DNA of 64,000 nucleotides from CALESS01 sp041741455. GTDB lineage: Bacteria > Chloroflexota > Anaerolineae > Anaerolineales > Anaerolineaceae. Position numbers and translations under genes: made by a program. The notes under the pieces are model-generated. The model was not told the DNA's origin and did not search any database. It worked only from the letters and a program-made list of their open reading frames with translations. The DNA is taken from contig JBGSJZ010000142.1 in the NCBI GenBank assembly GCA_041741455.1, positions 25,235 to 89,234 of the forward strand. The letters are read 5' to 3'. Each line of letters begins with the position of its first letter. The stretch's first letter is position 1. Below are positions 8,922 through 16,733 of the stretch, one piece after another.

Positions 8922-9385
8922 GGCAAAGCGGATGCTACATGCCAGTGAAAACAACAATCCTGCCTCAATCAGGTAGACCTGGCTGTATTACACCGAAAAC
9001 CAATGAAAATGAGAGCCAGGAAAAACGCTATATAAAGTGTCCCCCCTGGCCGCCTCAAATTTTAGCTTCGGCCAAATTTGCTTGAGCAGGTTCCAAAGCG
9101 CCAGACCCAAAATCCACCGCGTTAACACGGCAAAGGTCTGCCAGGCGATACGGGAATCTCCCGTCAAGGGTGTCTGAACCACATAGATCCAGGCCAGGAA
9201 AGGCCGATACTGGGCAAAGAAATCTGTAAAAGCGGCATTGCTAAAAAAATACTGAAACCACACGATATACCAATTATCCAGGAAGAAACCAGCCAGGGAA
9301 TAAACAAACCATAAGCCAGAAAGATAACGACCAGCAGGATTAATGGGAAGAACCGGCTTATGAAAACGAGGTTAATTTTTTTATA
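8922..9385 (-). pseudogene. Truncated, frameshifted copy of the GT-C-like 677-residue gene
   Basis: This is the 5' part of a second copy of the gene at 5324-7357, matching it from the start region to about residue 150 with close nucleotide similarity. Three lesions are visible: the ATG position reads ATA, one C is missing near 9290 (GAAACCAGCC here, GAAACCCAGCC in the intact gene) so the frame shifts just before the DDW motif, and an in-frame TAA replaces the Gln codon in FSVQYS. Similarity stops at about 8922 and the remaining three quarters are gone. The acidic pair also reads DN instead of DD. It sits directly after paralog B, as the intact gene sits after paralog A, so a two-gene unit was duplicated and one copy decayed. 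Confidence 0.88.
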
Positions 9386-9394
9386 AGATGGTTT

Positions 9395-10609
9395 TCATAA
9401 ATAGGCTGAAGGGAATAGGACGGATTTAAAATAGAATAGTATCCCACAAATTAGATGCAGGGCGAAGGCAGATGAAATAAGTAACCGCTGTAACCTACCA
9501 GCTGATTTCTTGAATGAGAATGCCCCCAATTTCCGGGCTAGGGAGATGGTTTCAACAAACAGCAAAAAGGCTGCTATACTCAAACCCCAGAAGAAATTGA
9601 GACTTTTCATATTGATTACCTGGGTGAAAAGAATGGCCAGCAGCAGAGCCACCAAAAGATTTAACCAGGCCAGACTCAGGCGCAGGTCATTGCGGGTTTG
9701 CTCCCAGTAGAGGAAAGTGATGAGCAGGGGAAATAAAATGGAGAGAAGAAAAAAAACAAAGAACACCCATATGTTTGGTACAAATTGTAGAATGGCCAGG
9801 AAAGGGGCGAGAATCATGGAATCCGTGCCTGCCCCGTAAGAGGAGATCAGGAATTGGATCGCCAGCATCATCATACCTGGAAGTCCAAGCCCAAAAATTA
9901 AATATCCCCAATTTACTTCCTTCAACTTTCGATATTGAATCAACGCCAGCAGGCCAATGGCCGGTAAAAAGGTGAGCGTGAAACTGGCTTTGGATTCGGT
10001 GGCCGCGATGATCAAAATGGCCGCCACCAATACCTGATGAAAACTGAAGCGGGAATACAGGTTACTAAATGCATGCCAGAAACACAACAATGCAAACGGG
10101 CGCAAAAGAATTTGGGTAGGGTTATGGTAAGGATTGGGGGTAATGTACCCGATGTACATTCGTTCTGGGAAGGTAAACAGAAAAATGGGTCCCACAATCA
10201 TCGCTGCCAGAGTGAGGAACCCCGCGAACCAGGGATCCGACTTTTTCCCGTCAGCCTGCCGCTCGCGTGTAAGGCGGGTGAAAATCAGGTTTGCAACGGC
10301 AAGATAAGCAAGGACACAGATAAGCATCACGGCGATTTCATAGGATTTGAGCTCAATAATCTGGCGAAAGAGCTTGCTAAACCTTGCAAATGCATCATAC
10401 GGAAGTAGCGCTCGAACGGCAACCGTCAATTGCTCAAAGAGAGAATGGGATGGGATAAAGATATATCCTTTGTCTGCCAGATTACCTGCCCATTCAATAT
10501 GGTCTGCGTAATCTCCAACTTTCAATTGCCGATACGTGACATATCCAAAGATGGCTGTAGCGATCAGGGAGAGAATCGTGAGATGGGTGGTTTGAGATTT
10601 GCTTTTCAA
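9395..10609 (-). CDS. Multi-spanning membrane protein, paralog B
   Basis: This 404-residue protein is the same length as the protein at 7381 and similar along its whole length; by eye roughly half of the positions agree. About ten hydrophobic helices cover it, and YADHIEWAGNLADKGY near residue 35 again places Asp and His in the first loop. It starts at TTG (10609), preceded by AGGTTGATCC, and is first in the leftward operon. Its former partner gene downstream is now a pseudogene, so this copy may work with the 677-residue protein encoded after paralog A, or may have a new role. No family name can be given. A divergent promoter region separates it from the winged-helix regulator. Confidence 0.65.
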   Translation of the reverse strand: MKSKSQTTHLTILSLIATAIFGYVTYRQLKVGDYADHIEWAGNLADKGYIFIPSHSLFEQLTVAVRALLPYDAFARFSKLFRQIIELKSYEIAVMLICVLAYLAVANLIFTRLTRERQADGKKSDPWFAGFLTLAAMIVGPIFLFTFPERMYIGYITPNPYHNPTQILLRPFALLCFWHAFSNLYSRFSFHQVLVAAILIIAATESKASFTLTFLPAIGLLALIQYRKLKEVNWGYLIFGLGLPGMMMLAIQFLISSYGAGTDSMILAPFLAILQFVPNIWVFFVFFLLSILFPLLITFLYWEQTRNDLRLSLAWLNLLVALLLAILFTQVINMKSLNFFWGLSIAAFLLFVETISLARKLGAFSFKKSAGRLQRLLISSAFALHLICGILFYFKSVLFPSAYL

Positions 10610-10658
10610 TGGATCAACCTGCCGGAGATTTTTGCTAATGTGCTATTGTAACATGACC

Positions 10659-10687
10659 TTTACCGGACCGATTCGCTGCGGTATAAT
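10659..10687 (+). promoter_or_regulatory. Sigma-70-type promoter of the rightward glycan operon
   Basis: TTTACC (10659-10664), a 17-bp spacer and a perfect TATAAT (10682-10687) lie 25 bp before the ATG of the winged-helix gene, with GGAG at 10704-10707 as SD. The leader would be about 18 nt. This is the only strong promoter before a run of overlapping genes, so it may drive much of the cluster. Confidence 0.75.
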
Positions 10688-10700
10688 TCAGTCATTGAAT
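10686..10700. promoter_or_regulatory. Candidate operator dyad overlapping the -10
   Basis: ATTCA-N5-TGAAT starts inside the -10 hexamer and runs over the expected transcription start. The degenerate copy at 8681-8695 keeps both arms although the spacer differs by one base. The adjacent gene encodes a winged-helix protein, so autoregulation through this site is a reasonable guess. Confidence 0.4.
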
Positions 10701-10711
10701 ATTGGAGTTGC

Positions 10712-11197
10712 ATGGAAATTATCGAAGAAACCAGCCGCGATCTTGATCTACTCAATCATATAACCAATGACCCAGATGCCACCCAGGCGAACCTGGCCTC
10801 ACAGCTTGGAGTGGCAGTAGGGACGGTCAACTGGCACTTGAAACGTTTGGTGGCCAAGGGTTATGTCAAGGTGCGGCGCGCCCAACGTCACAAATTACTT
10901 TATATCATCACACCGGAGGGGATTGCTCTGCGCGCCCGGTTGACTCTCCAATACATCCAAAACTCGTTCAGCTTGTACCGCCAGACTCGCACCCGGGTGC
11001 TGGAGCTCTTGGCGCAGGTGCGCCAGATGGGATTTCTGTGCATAGGGTTGTCTGGTGAGGGGGATGTGGCTGAGGTTTGCCGTCTGACCTGTCTGGAACA
11101 GGGCATCGAAATTGTTCTGGATGGCAACACCCCCATTTTGCAGGTGAGTGGTTTGCATGTTAATTTAATTTTCGACACAACCAACGGAGGCGAATGA
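10712..11197 (+). CDS. Winged-helix transcriptional regulator at the head of the glycan operon
   Basis: A 161-residue protein with a MarR/Lrp-like winged helix in its first 75 residues: ATQANLASQLGVAVGTVNWHLKRLVAKGYVKV gives the helix-turn-helix, and KVRRAQRHKLLYIITPEG the wing. A helical segment (80-120) and a short C-terminal domain with GLSGEGDVAEVCRL follow. It resembles small MarR-like regulators found at the start of exopolysaccharide operons. The ATG at 10712 has GGAG five bases upstream; the stop overlaps the Wzm start as ATGA. Promoter and dyad lie just upstream, so it may control its own operon and the divergent one. The effector is unknown. Confidence 0.85.
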   Translation: MEIIEETSRDLDLLNHITNDPDATQANLASQLGVAVGTVNWHLKRLVAKGYVKVRRAQRHKLLYIITPEGIALRARLTLQYIQNSFSLYRQTRTRVLELLAQVRQMGFLCIGLSGEGDVAEVCRLTCLEQGIEIVLDGNTPILQVSGLHVNLIFDTTNGGE

Positions 11198-12054
11198 CGA
11201 GCGAAACGAAAATCGTCGCTCCCCGGCAGGTGCTGCCGGTTACCCATCTAGAACCAGCCCGTGGTTGGGTCAGCCTGAATCTGGCTGAACTCTGGCAATA
11301 CCGCGAATTGATCTACTTCCTTACCTGGCGGGATATCAAGGTGCGTTACAAACAGGCTGCCCTCGGTATTCTGTGGGTGGTGATCCAGGCCGTGTTGACG
11401 ATGGTGGTTTTCACGGTCATTTTTGGCGGGTTGTTCAAACTCCCCACGGATAACAACATCCCCACACCATTGTTTATTTTGGCTGCCCAACTCCCCTGGC
11501 ACTTGTTCTCAGGCGCTCTTTCACGCTCAGGCACCAGCCTGGTGGGGAATGCCAATCTGCTGACCAAAGTGTATTTCCCTCGATTGGCCATCCCTCTCTC
11601 GGCTGTATCGGCCGGGTTGGTGGATTTTGGCGTCTCGCTGCTGGTGCTGATCGGTATGATGCTGTACTATGGTACGCCCTTCACCTGGAAGATGTTGATG
11701 ATCTTTCCGCTGGCATTATTGGCCTTATTGACCGCCCTTTCTGTCGGCTTGTGGCTTTCGGCACTCAATGTGCAATACCGGGATGTCCAGCAAATGATCC
11801 CCTTTTTGGTTAACATCTGGATGTACGCCTCACCGGTGGGCTATTCAGCCAGCCTGATCACCAATCCAACCTGGAAATTGATCTACAGCCTCAACCCGCT
11901 GGCAGGTATTATCCAGGGCTTTCGCTGGGCGTTGCTGGGCGCCAACCCGCCGGATGTGATGTTGGCGGTTTCATCGGCAGTGGTAGTGGTGCTGTTTATC
12001 AGCGGACTGTTCTACTTCCGACGTATGGAAAAGACTTTTGCGGATATGGTATGA
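11194..12054 (+). CDS. wzm: Polysaccharide ABC exporter, permease subunit (Wzm)
   Basis: A 286-residue ABC-2 type permease of the Wzm/TagG/RfbA family. After a cytosolic N-terminus the amphipathic LTWRDIKVRYKQAALGILWVVIQ segment (about 42-65) is the family hallmark, followed by six predicted helices and ASPVGYSASL near residue 212. The protein forms the membrane channel that moves a lipid-linked polysaccharide from cytoplasm to outer surface. It overlaps both neighbours by ATGA, and its ATPase is next. The presence of Wzm/Wzt, with no Wzx/Wzy in the window, says that the main chain is completed in the cytoplasm before export. Confidence 0.95.
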   Translation: MTSETKIVAPRQVLPVTHLEPARGWVSLNLAELWQYRELIYFLTWRDIKVRYKQAALGILWVVIQAVLTMVVFTVIFGGLFKLPTDNNIPTPLFILAAQLPWHLFSGALSRSGTSLVGNANLLTKVYFPRLAIPLSAVSAGLVDFGVSLLVLIGMMLYYGTPFTWKMLMIFPLALLALLTALSVGLWLSALNVQYRDVQQMIPFLVNIWMYASPVGYSASLITNPTWKLIYSLNPLAGIIQGFRWALLGANPPDVMLAVSSAVVVVLFISGLFYFRRMEKTFADMV

Positions 12055-13313
12055 GCGATATCGCCATTCGAGTTGAAGATCTGGGTAAACAATACCGCAT
12101 CGGGATGATGCAAACACAGTACCGCACCCTGCGCGATAACATCATGGAAGGTTTTCACCGCATTGGACGCGGACGGAAGGGTTCCACCAGTACCATTTGG
12201 GCGTTGCGCAATGTCTCCTTCGACGTGCGCCAGGGTCAGGTGCTGGGTGTGATTGGCCGCAACGGCGCTGGAAAGAGTACGCTGCTTAAGTTACTGGCGC
12301 GCGTCACCGATCCGACCGAGGGTCGAGGTGTGATTTATGGACGGGTGGGTAGCCTGCTGGAAGTTGGTACGGGTTTTCATCCAGAATTAACTGGACGCGA
12401 GAACATCTACCTGAATGGAGCCATCCTGGGCATGCACCGGGTCGAAATCGAACGTAAGTTTGATGAAATTGTCGCCTTCTCCGAAGTCGAGCAGTTCATC
12501 GATACTCCGGTCAAACGCTATTCCAGTGGCATGTACTTGCGATTAGCCTTTGCCGTGGCAGCCCATCTGGAACCGGAGATCCTGGTGGTGGATGAAGTCT
12601 TGGCAGTGGGTGATGCTGAGTTTCAACGCAAATGCCTGGGCAAGATGAGCGACGTAGCCCAGCAAGGTCGGACCGTGATGTTCGTTAGCCACAATATGAG
12701 CGCAGTGCTGCGCCTGACCGAGGAAACCCTTGTCATCGAGAAAGGCCGATTGGCCATGCGCGCCCCCACCACCGAAGCGGTGGACTATTACCTTTCCCAG
12801 GGCTTCTCCCAGCAGGGTGAACGCACCTGGGATGCTGATGAAGTCCCTGCTGATGCTGCTCCCTTCCGACCGATTGCCATGCGGGTAAAGGATGCGACTG
12901 GACGTATCTCCGATTCACTGCGCTCGGTGGAACCGATGGTAGTGGAGATTGAATATCAACTTACAGCGTCGGTCACCGGCCTGCGAGTGGGGATTTACCT
13001 GATGAGCACGCGTGGCGAATACGTTTTCACTTCCTTTGATACGGATGAGCCGGAAAAATTCACCAACTACACTTCTCGCAAACCCGGTCGTTATATTTCG
13101 CGCTGCATCATTCCCGCGGATACGCTCAACGAAGGGCGTTACTCGCTAGGGATGAATGCTGGATCATATAAAATTCGACGTTATTTTCAAGATGAGCAAG
13201 CGCTGGCTTTTACTATCGATGCGGCCGGAGCGCCAGGCACCCACTGGCCGGAAGCTCGGCTGGGTTTGGTGCGACCACGCTTGGACTGGCAAATTGAAGG
13301 ATTGGGCTCATGA
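12051..13313 (+). CDS. wzt: Polysaccharide ABC exporter, ATPase with C-terminal glycan-binding domain (Wzt)
   Basis: A 420-residue ATPase. Walker A GRNGAGKS (69-76), family segment GSLLEVGTGFHPELTGREN, signature YSSGMYLRLAF (157-167), Walker B ILVVDE (177-182) and H-loop His214 are all present. Residues from about 270 to the end form an extra domain of the Wzt C-terminal type (PMVVEIEYQLTASV, IYLMSTRGEYVF), which in characterised O-antigen exporters recognises the non-reducing end modification of the finished chain. A terminal cap such as methylation is therefore likely here; a methyltransferase is encoded two genes downstream. ATGA overlaps with both neighbours indicate coupled translation. 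Confidence 0.95.
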   Translation: MSDIAIRVEDLGKQYRIGMMQTQYRTLRDNIMEGFHRIGRGRKGSTSTIWALRNVSFDVRQGQVLGVIGRNGAGKSTLLKLLARVTDPTEGRGVIYGRVGSLLEVGTGFHPELTGRENIYLNGAILGMHRVEIERKFDEIVAFSEVEQFIDTPVKRYSSGMYLRLAFAVAAHLEPEILVVDEVLAVGDAEFQRKCLGKMSDVAQQGRTVMFVSHNMSAVLRLTEETLVIEKGRLAMRAPTTEAVDYYLSQGFSQQGERTWDADEVPADAAPFRPIAMRVKDATGRISDSLRSVEPMVVEIEYQLTASVTGLRVGIYLMSTRGEYVFTSFDTDEPEKFTNYTSRKPGRYISRCIIPADTLNEGRYSLGMNAGSYKIRRYFQDEQALAFTIDAAGAPGTHWPEARLGLVRPRLDWQIEGLGS

Positions 13314-14914
13314 AACCTTCGGAAAAAGATTTGATCAAGGAAATCTTGGGTGAGATTCCACTTTCCGCGGAACTTTACTGGGTACTGCGGCGACCGGTGC
13401 AAGGACTAAAAACTCGCTATAGATTGGATGAATTGGAGAAACGCTTGCCTTCTATGGTGGAGCAAGCAGCAGCGGTCGCTCCAGCCAAACCAACCAGGCG
13501 CAAGGTAGTGATTTTCAGCATGTTGCATCATTGGGTGATGCACACCACCTTGTTGGGAGTCGCATTGGCCGGTTTGGGCTATGACACGCATCAAGCTTAT
13601 CTGCCGCATGGTGAATGGGATAAAACCATCAATCGCTTTGACTTGCGCCGCCAGGATCTATACACCCGCCAGGTCTTGGAATCCACGGAACGGGTCATGA
13701 AAAATGATTCCTTGTTACAAATAAAACCAACTGCGTTGCCTTTACCAGTGGAAGTGATTGCAGCGGTTCAACAGGTCACCGACTTTGACACTCAATACAC
13801 ATTGCAGGTGGAGGAAACGGATCCCAAGGAGGATATCTACAGAATTCGCTACCAGCGTAATCTGGCTGTTGCCCGCCTGATCCTGCCTTACTTGCAAACC
13901 ACTCGACCAGATACGGTCATTATCCCCAATGGCACAATTCTGGAATTCGGTGTTGTGTATCAGATCGCGCGATATTTAAAGATTGATGTGGTCACCTACG
14001 AATTTGACGAGCAGCGTGATCGTATCTGGCTGGCGCAGAACGCTGAAACCATGCGCCAAGATACAGATGAATTGTGGCAAGCCCGCAAAGATATGCCCTT
14101 TACTGAGGAACAGTTTGGCCGCATCAAAGCCCAATACGAGGCCCGCCAGCACGGTGTGAAATGGGAGAATTTTGAGCGACTATGGCAGGGGGCGCCCTCG
14201 CAAGGGGGTGAAAAGATCCGGGCGCAGATTGGTTTGGATAATCGTCCTCTGGTGCTTCTGGCAACCAATGTTCTGGGCGACTCCGTGACCCTGGGTCGGC
14301 AGGTCTTCAGCAAATCCATGAGTGAGTGGATTCAACAAACTGTGTTGTATTTCGCCGGGCGTCCGGATGTCCAGTTGGTGGTACGCGTCCATCCCGGTGA
14401 GCAGTTAACCTACGGTCCATCGATGGTGGATGTCATTCATCAAGTACTTCCGGAAATGCCGGAGAACATTCATGTCATCGGCCCACGTGAGAAGGTTAAT
14501 TCATACGATATCGTGGAGATTGCTGCCATGGGGTTAGCTTACACCACTACGATTGGCATGGAAATGGCGATGAACGGTCTGCCGGTGATTGTGGCCGGAC
14601 AGGTGCATTATCGTAAGCGGGGCTTCACCTATGATCCGGCCACCTGGGGCGAGTATTATTTGATGCTGGGAAATATTTTGCTAAACCCGGCCGGGCATCG
14701 TTTGAACCGCGAACAGGTAGAACGCGCCTGGATGTATGCCTATCGCTTTTTCTTTGAGTTTCCCCGCCCATACCCGTGGCACTTGGATCGCCTGTGGTCG
14801 GATTATGACCGCTTGCCGATGAGTGTAGTGCTCAGCCCTGAGGGGCGCGCCCGCTATGAGTCAACCTTCCGTAATCTGGCGGGTGAGCCGCTGGACTGGG
14901 CGACGATTGAATAG
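13310..14914 (+). CDS. Capsule-synthesis-type GT-B glycosyltransferase
   Basis: A 534-residue cytosolic protein. The C-terminal half has the pattern seen in capsule-polysaccharide and Kdo-transferase-like GT-B enzymes: LVVRVHPGEQLTYGP (about 360-375), then AYTTTIGMEMAMNGLPVIVAG near residue 410, where the Thr/Ser and Glu normally contact the nucleotide. The N-terminal domain has KVVIFSMLHHWVMHTTLLGVALAGLGY as an acceptor-side Rossmann start. Similar organisation is seen in the proteins at 23203 and 36483. It starts with ATG overlapping the Wzt stop. Donor and linkage are unknown; because the family includes CMP-Kdo-using enzymes, a CMP-nonulosonate donor is possible (inference). Confidence 0.75.
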   Translation: MKPSEKDLIKEILGEIPLSAELYWVLRRPVQGLKTRYRLDELEKRLPSMVEQAAAVAPAKPTRRKVVIFSMLHHWVMHTTLLGVALAGLGYDTHQAYLPHGEWDKTINRFDLRRQDLYTRQVLESTERVMKNDSLLQIKPTALPLPVEVIAAVQQVTDFDTQYTLQVEETDPKEDIYRIRYQRNLAVARLILPYLQTTRPDTVIIPNGTILEFGVVYQIARYLKIDVVTYEFDEQRDRIWLAQNAETMRQDTDELWQARKDMPFTEEQFGRIKAQYEARQHGVKWENFERLWQGAPSQGGEKIRAQIGLDNRPLVLLATNVLGDSVTLGRQVFSKSMSEWIQQTVLYFAGRPDVQLVVRVHPGEQLTYGPSMVDVIHQVLPEMPENIHVIGPREKVNSYDIVEIAAMGLAYTTTIGMEMAMNGLPVIVAGQVHYRKRGFTYDPATWGEYYLMLGNILLNPAGHRLNREQVERAWMYAYRFFFEFPRPYPWHLDRLWSDYDRLPMSVVLSPEGRARYESTFRNLAGEPLDWATIE

Positions 14915-14926
14915 AGAGGAAAAGTT

Positions 14927-15805
14927 TTGAAACAAAAAGATTCCAAGCGCGCCGTGCAGCAATTCTATGATGAGATCGGTTGGCAGGTTGTGGATGGCGA
15001 ACACTACCAGAATGCCCGCTACGAAGATTTGCGCCTGGTCTCGCGTGAATATATTCACCGCTGTCACCTGCGATCCGGCCGGTCTTTGAAGCCAAATGGT
15101 CGCTATTTACTGGATGCCGGTTCCGGTCCGGTGCAATATCTGGAATACCTGACTTATTCAGACAATTACGAGAAGCGCGTCTGCCTGGATATCTCCTTCG
15201 TTGCTTTGCAAGAGGCCCACAAGCGATTGGGAGAAAAAGGCTTGTACGTGGTAGCGGATGTGACCCATTTGCCCTTTGCTCCGGACATCTTTGACGGTCT
15301 GATCTCGCTGCATACCCTGCACCATATTTCTATGGATGACCAACTGCAGGCGTATGACGAATTTTTCCGAGTGTTAGCGCCTGCCAGCGCGGCTGTGGTG
15401 GTCAATGGCTGGCAGGTGGCGCCGTTGATGATCCTCTGGGCGCCGGTGGTTCATTTCGCCGAGTGGGTGGCTGGTTTTCTCAAACGCTTCCAGCGTCAGG
15501 AAATTGAATTGAAACCTAGAAACACAACAAAAAATATTGCAAAAGATGATAAAAATGAAGAGCAACCCACTGGCACTTTTATCCGCAAGATTGATGCGAC
15601 CTGGCTGAGAGAAAAACTGGGGGGGCGTATGAACCTGGAAATTCGGGTCTGGCGGTCGGTCAGTGTACGTTGGATGCGCGCTTTGATCCATCCCTGGTTA
15701 GCCGGTAAGCTTTGGTTGAGATTGCTTTATTGGTTGGAAGAACGCAATCCACATTATTATGGTGAACAGGGGCAGTATCCCCTGATTGTTCTTCACAAGG
15801 ATTAA
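14927..15805 (+). CDS. SAM-dependent methyltransferase (class I)
   Basis: A 292-residue protein with a Rossmann methyltransferase core: motif I YLLDAGSGPVQYLEY (about 66-80), an acidic residue in VCLDISFVAL, VVADVTHLPF and GLISLHTLHHIS as motifs II-IV. It begins at TTG with GAGAGGA 6-12 bp upstream. A 30-residue basic and polar insertion around RNTTKNIAKDDKNEEQ is AT-richer than its surroundings. In a Wzm/Wzt operon an O-methyltransferase is a candidate for capping the growing chain, which would be the signal read by the Wzt C-terminal domain; that link is inference. It could instead modify a free nucleotide sugar. Confidence 0.85.
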   Translation: MKQKDSKRAVQQFYDEIGWQVVDGEHYQNARYEDLRLVSREYIHRCHLRSGRSLKPNGRYLLDAGSGPVQYLEYLTYSDNYEKRVCLDISFVALQEAHKRLGEKGLYVVADVTHLPFAPDIFDGLISLHTLHHISMDDQLQAYDEFFRVLAPASAAVVVNGWQVAPLMILWAPVVHFAEWVAGFLKRFQRQEIELKPRNTTKNIAKDDKNEEQPTGTFIRKIDATWLREKLGGRMNLEIRVWRSVSVRWMRALIHPWLAGKLWLRLLYWLEERNPHYYGEQGQYPLIVLHKD

Positions 15806-15809
15806 CAGG

Positions 15810-16733
15810 ATGACACGCATACTGGTAACCGGGGCAAGCGGGCTGCTGGGGTTGAACCTGGCCTTGCAAGCAAGCCGCCAGCATGAGGTGGTTGGTGTTG
15901 TCAACCGCAATCGGCTGGTGAATGCCCCATTTGAACAGATGAGCGCGGATCTCGGTTCGCCAGAGGAAGTGCAGCGGGTTTTGGCCTTTGCCCGCCCGGA
16001 TTGGATTGTCCATTGTGCGGCCATGGCCAACCTTGAGGATTGCGAAAAAACTCCGACCCGGGCAGCTCGCGTCAATACCTGGCTGCCGGGTTATATTGCC
16101 GAGCAGGCCGGTTGGCTGGGGGCACGGTTTCTCCACATCTCCACCGACGCAGTCTTCGACGGCGAAACCGGCAATTACCGGGAGAAAGACACCCCGAATC
16201 CACTCAGCACTTATGCGCTCACCAAGTTGGAAGGTGAGCAGGCAGTCTTGACTGCCAATCCGCAAGCGCTAGTGGCGCGGGTCAACTTTTATGGCTGGAG
16301 TCTGCGTGGACAGCGCAGCCTGGCGGAGTTTTTCTACAATTCCCTTTCAGCCGGTCAAGGAGTGCGCGGATTTACCGATATCTTCTTCTGCCCGCTGCTG
16401 GTGAATGACCTGGTGGATTTATTGTTGGAGATGCAGGGACAGGGCTTGAGCGGGTTATTTCATACCGTCAGTTCGGAAAGCATCAGCAAGTATGCCTTTG
16501 GAGTTGCAATTGCTAATCGCTTTGGTCTGGATGCCAACCTGATTACCCCCACTTCATGGATGGAGGGCGGTCTGTTGGCACGCCGCTCGCCGAATTTGAC
16601 CCTAAACTCAGAAAAACTGTCTACCTTCCTCGGTCGTCCCCTGCCGGGGATTCAACCCGGGATTGAGCGTTTTTACCAGTTACAGCAAGCTGGTTACCCC
16701 CAACAGATTCAACAACTGGGAGGAGTGGCATGA
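15810..16733 (+). CDS. RmlD-like NAD(P)-dependent sugar reductase/epimerase
   Basis: A 308-residue extended short-chain dehydrogenase closest in layout to dTDP-4-dehydrorhamnose reductase. It begins MTRILVTGASGLLGLNLA with the TGxxGxxG nucleotide site; WIVHCAAMANLEDCE, HISTDAVFDG and the catalytic STYALTKLEGE (Tyr-x-x-x-Lys) follow in RmlD order. The ATG at 15810 is chosen over an in-frame ATG 24 bp upstream because the conserved strand begins there. The stop overlaps the next start by ATGA. It probably reduces a 4-keto-6-deoxy sugar nucleotide. RmlA, B and C are not in the window, so a rhamnose role is not proven. Confidence 0.85.
   Translation: MTRILVTGASGLLGLNLALQASRQHEVVGVVNRNRLVNAPFEQMSADLGSPEEVQRVLAFARPDWIVHCAAMANLEDCEKTPTRAARVNTWLPGYIAEQAGWLGARFLHISTDAVFDGETGNYREKDTPNPLSTYALTKLEGEQAVLTANPQALVARVNFYGWSLRGQRSLAEFFYNSLSAGQGVRGFTDIFFCPLLVNDLVDLLLEMQGQGLSGLFHTVSSESISKYAFGVAIANRFGLDANLITPTSWMEGGLLARRSPNLTLNSEKLSTFLGRPLPGIQPGIERFYQLQQAGYPQQIQQLGGVA

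Larger units (their letters stand above)
10643..10703. repeat. Intact copy of the divergent control region
   Basis: This is the functional partner of the repeat at 8634-8700. It separates the leftward glycan-decoration operon from the rightward export operon. On the minus strand TACAAT (10645-10650) could serve as a -10 for paralog B, but no good -35 is visible. On the plus strand it contains a near-consensus promoter. Confidence 0.75.

Noticed and set aside
15660..16265. Minus-strand 201-codon ORF.
   Set aside because: It lies wholly opposite the methyltransferase and RmlD-like genes, has no SD and no motif, and its codon pattern is that of an antisense shadow.
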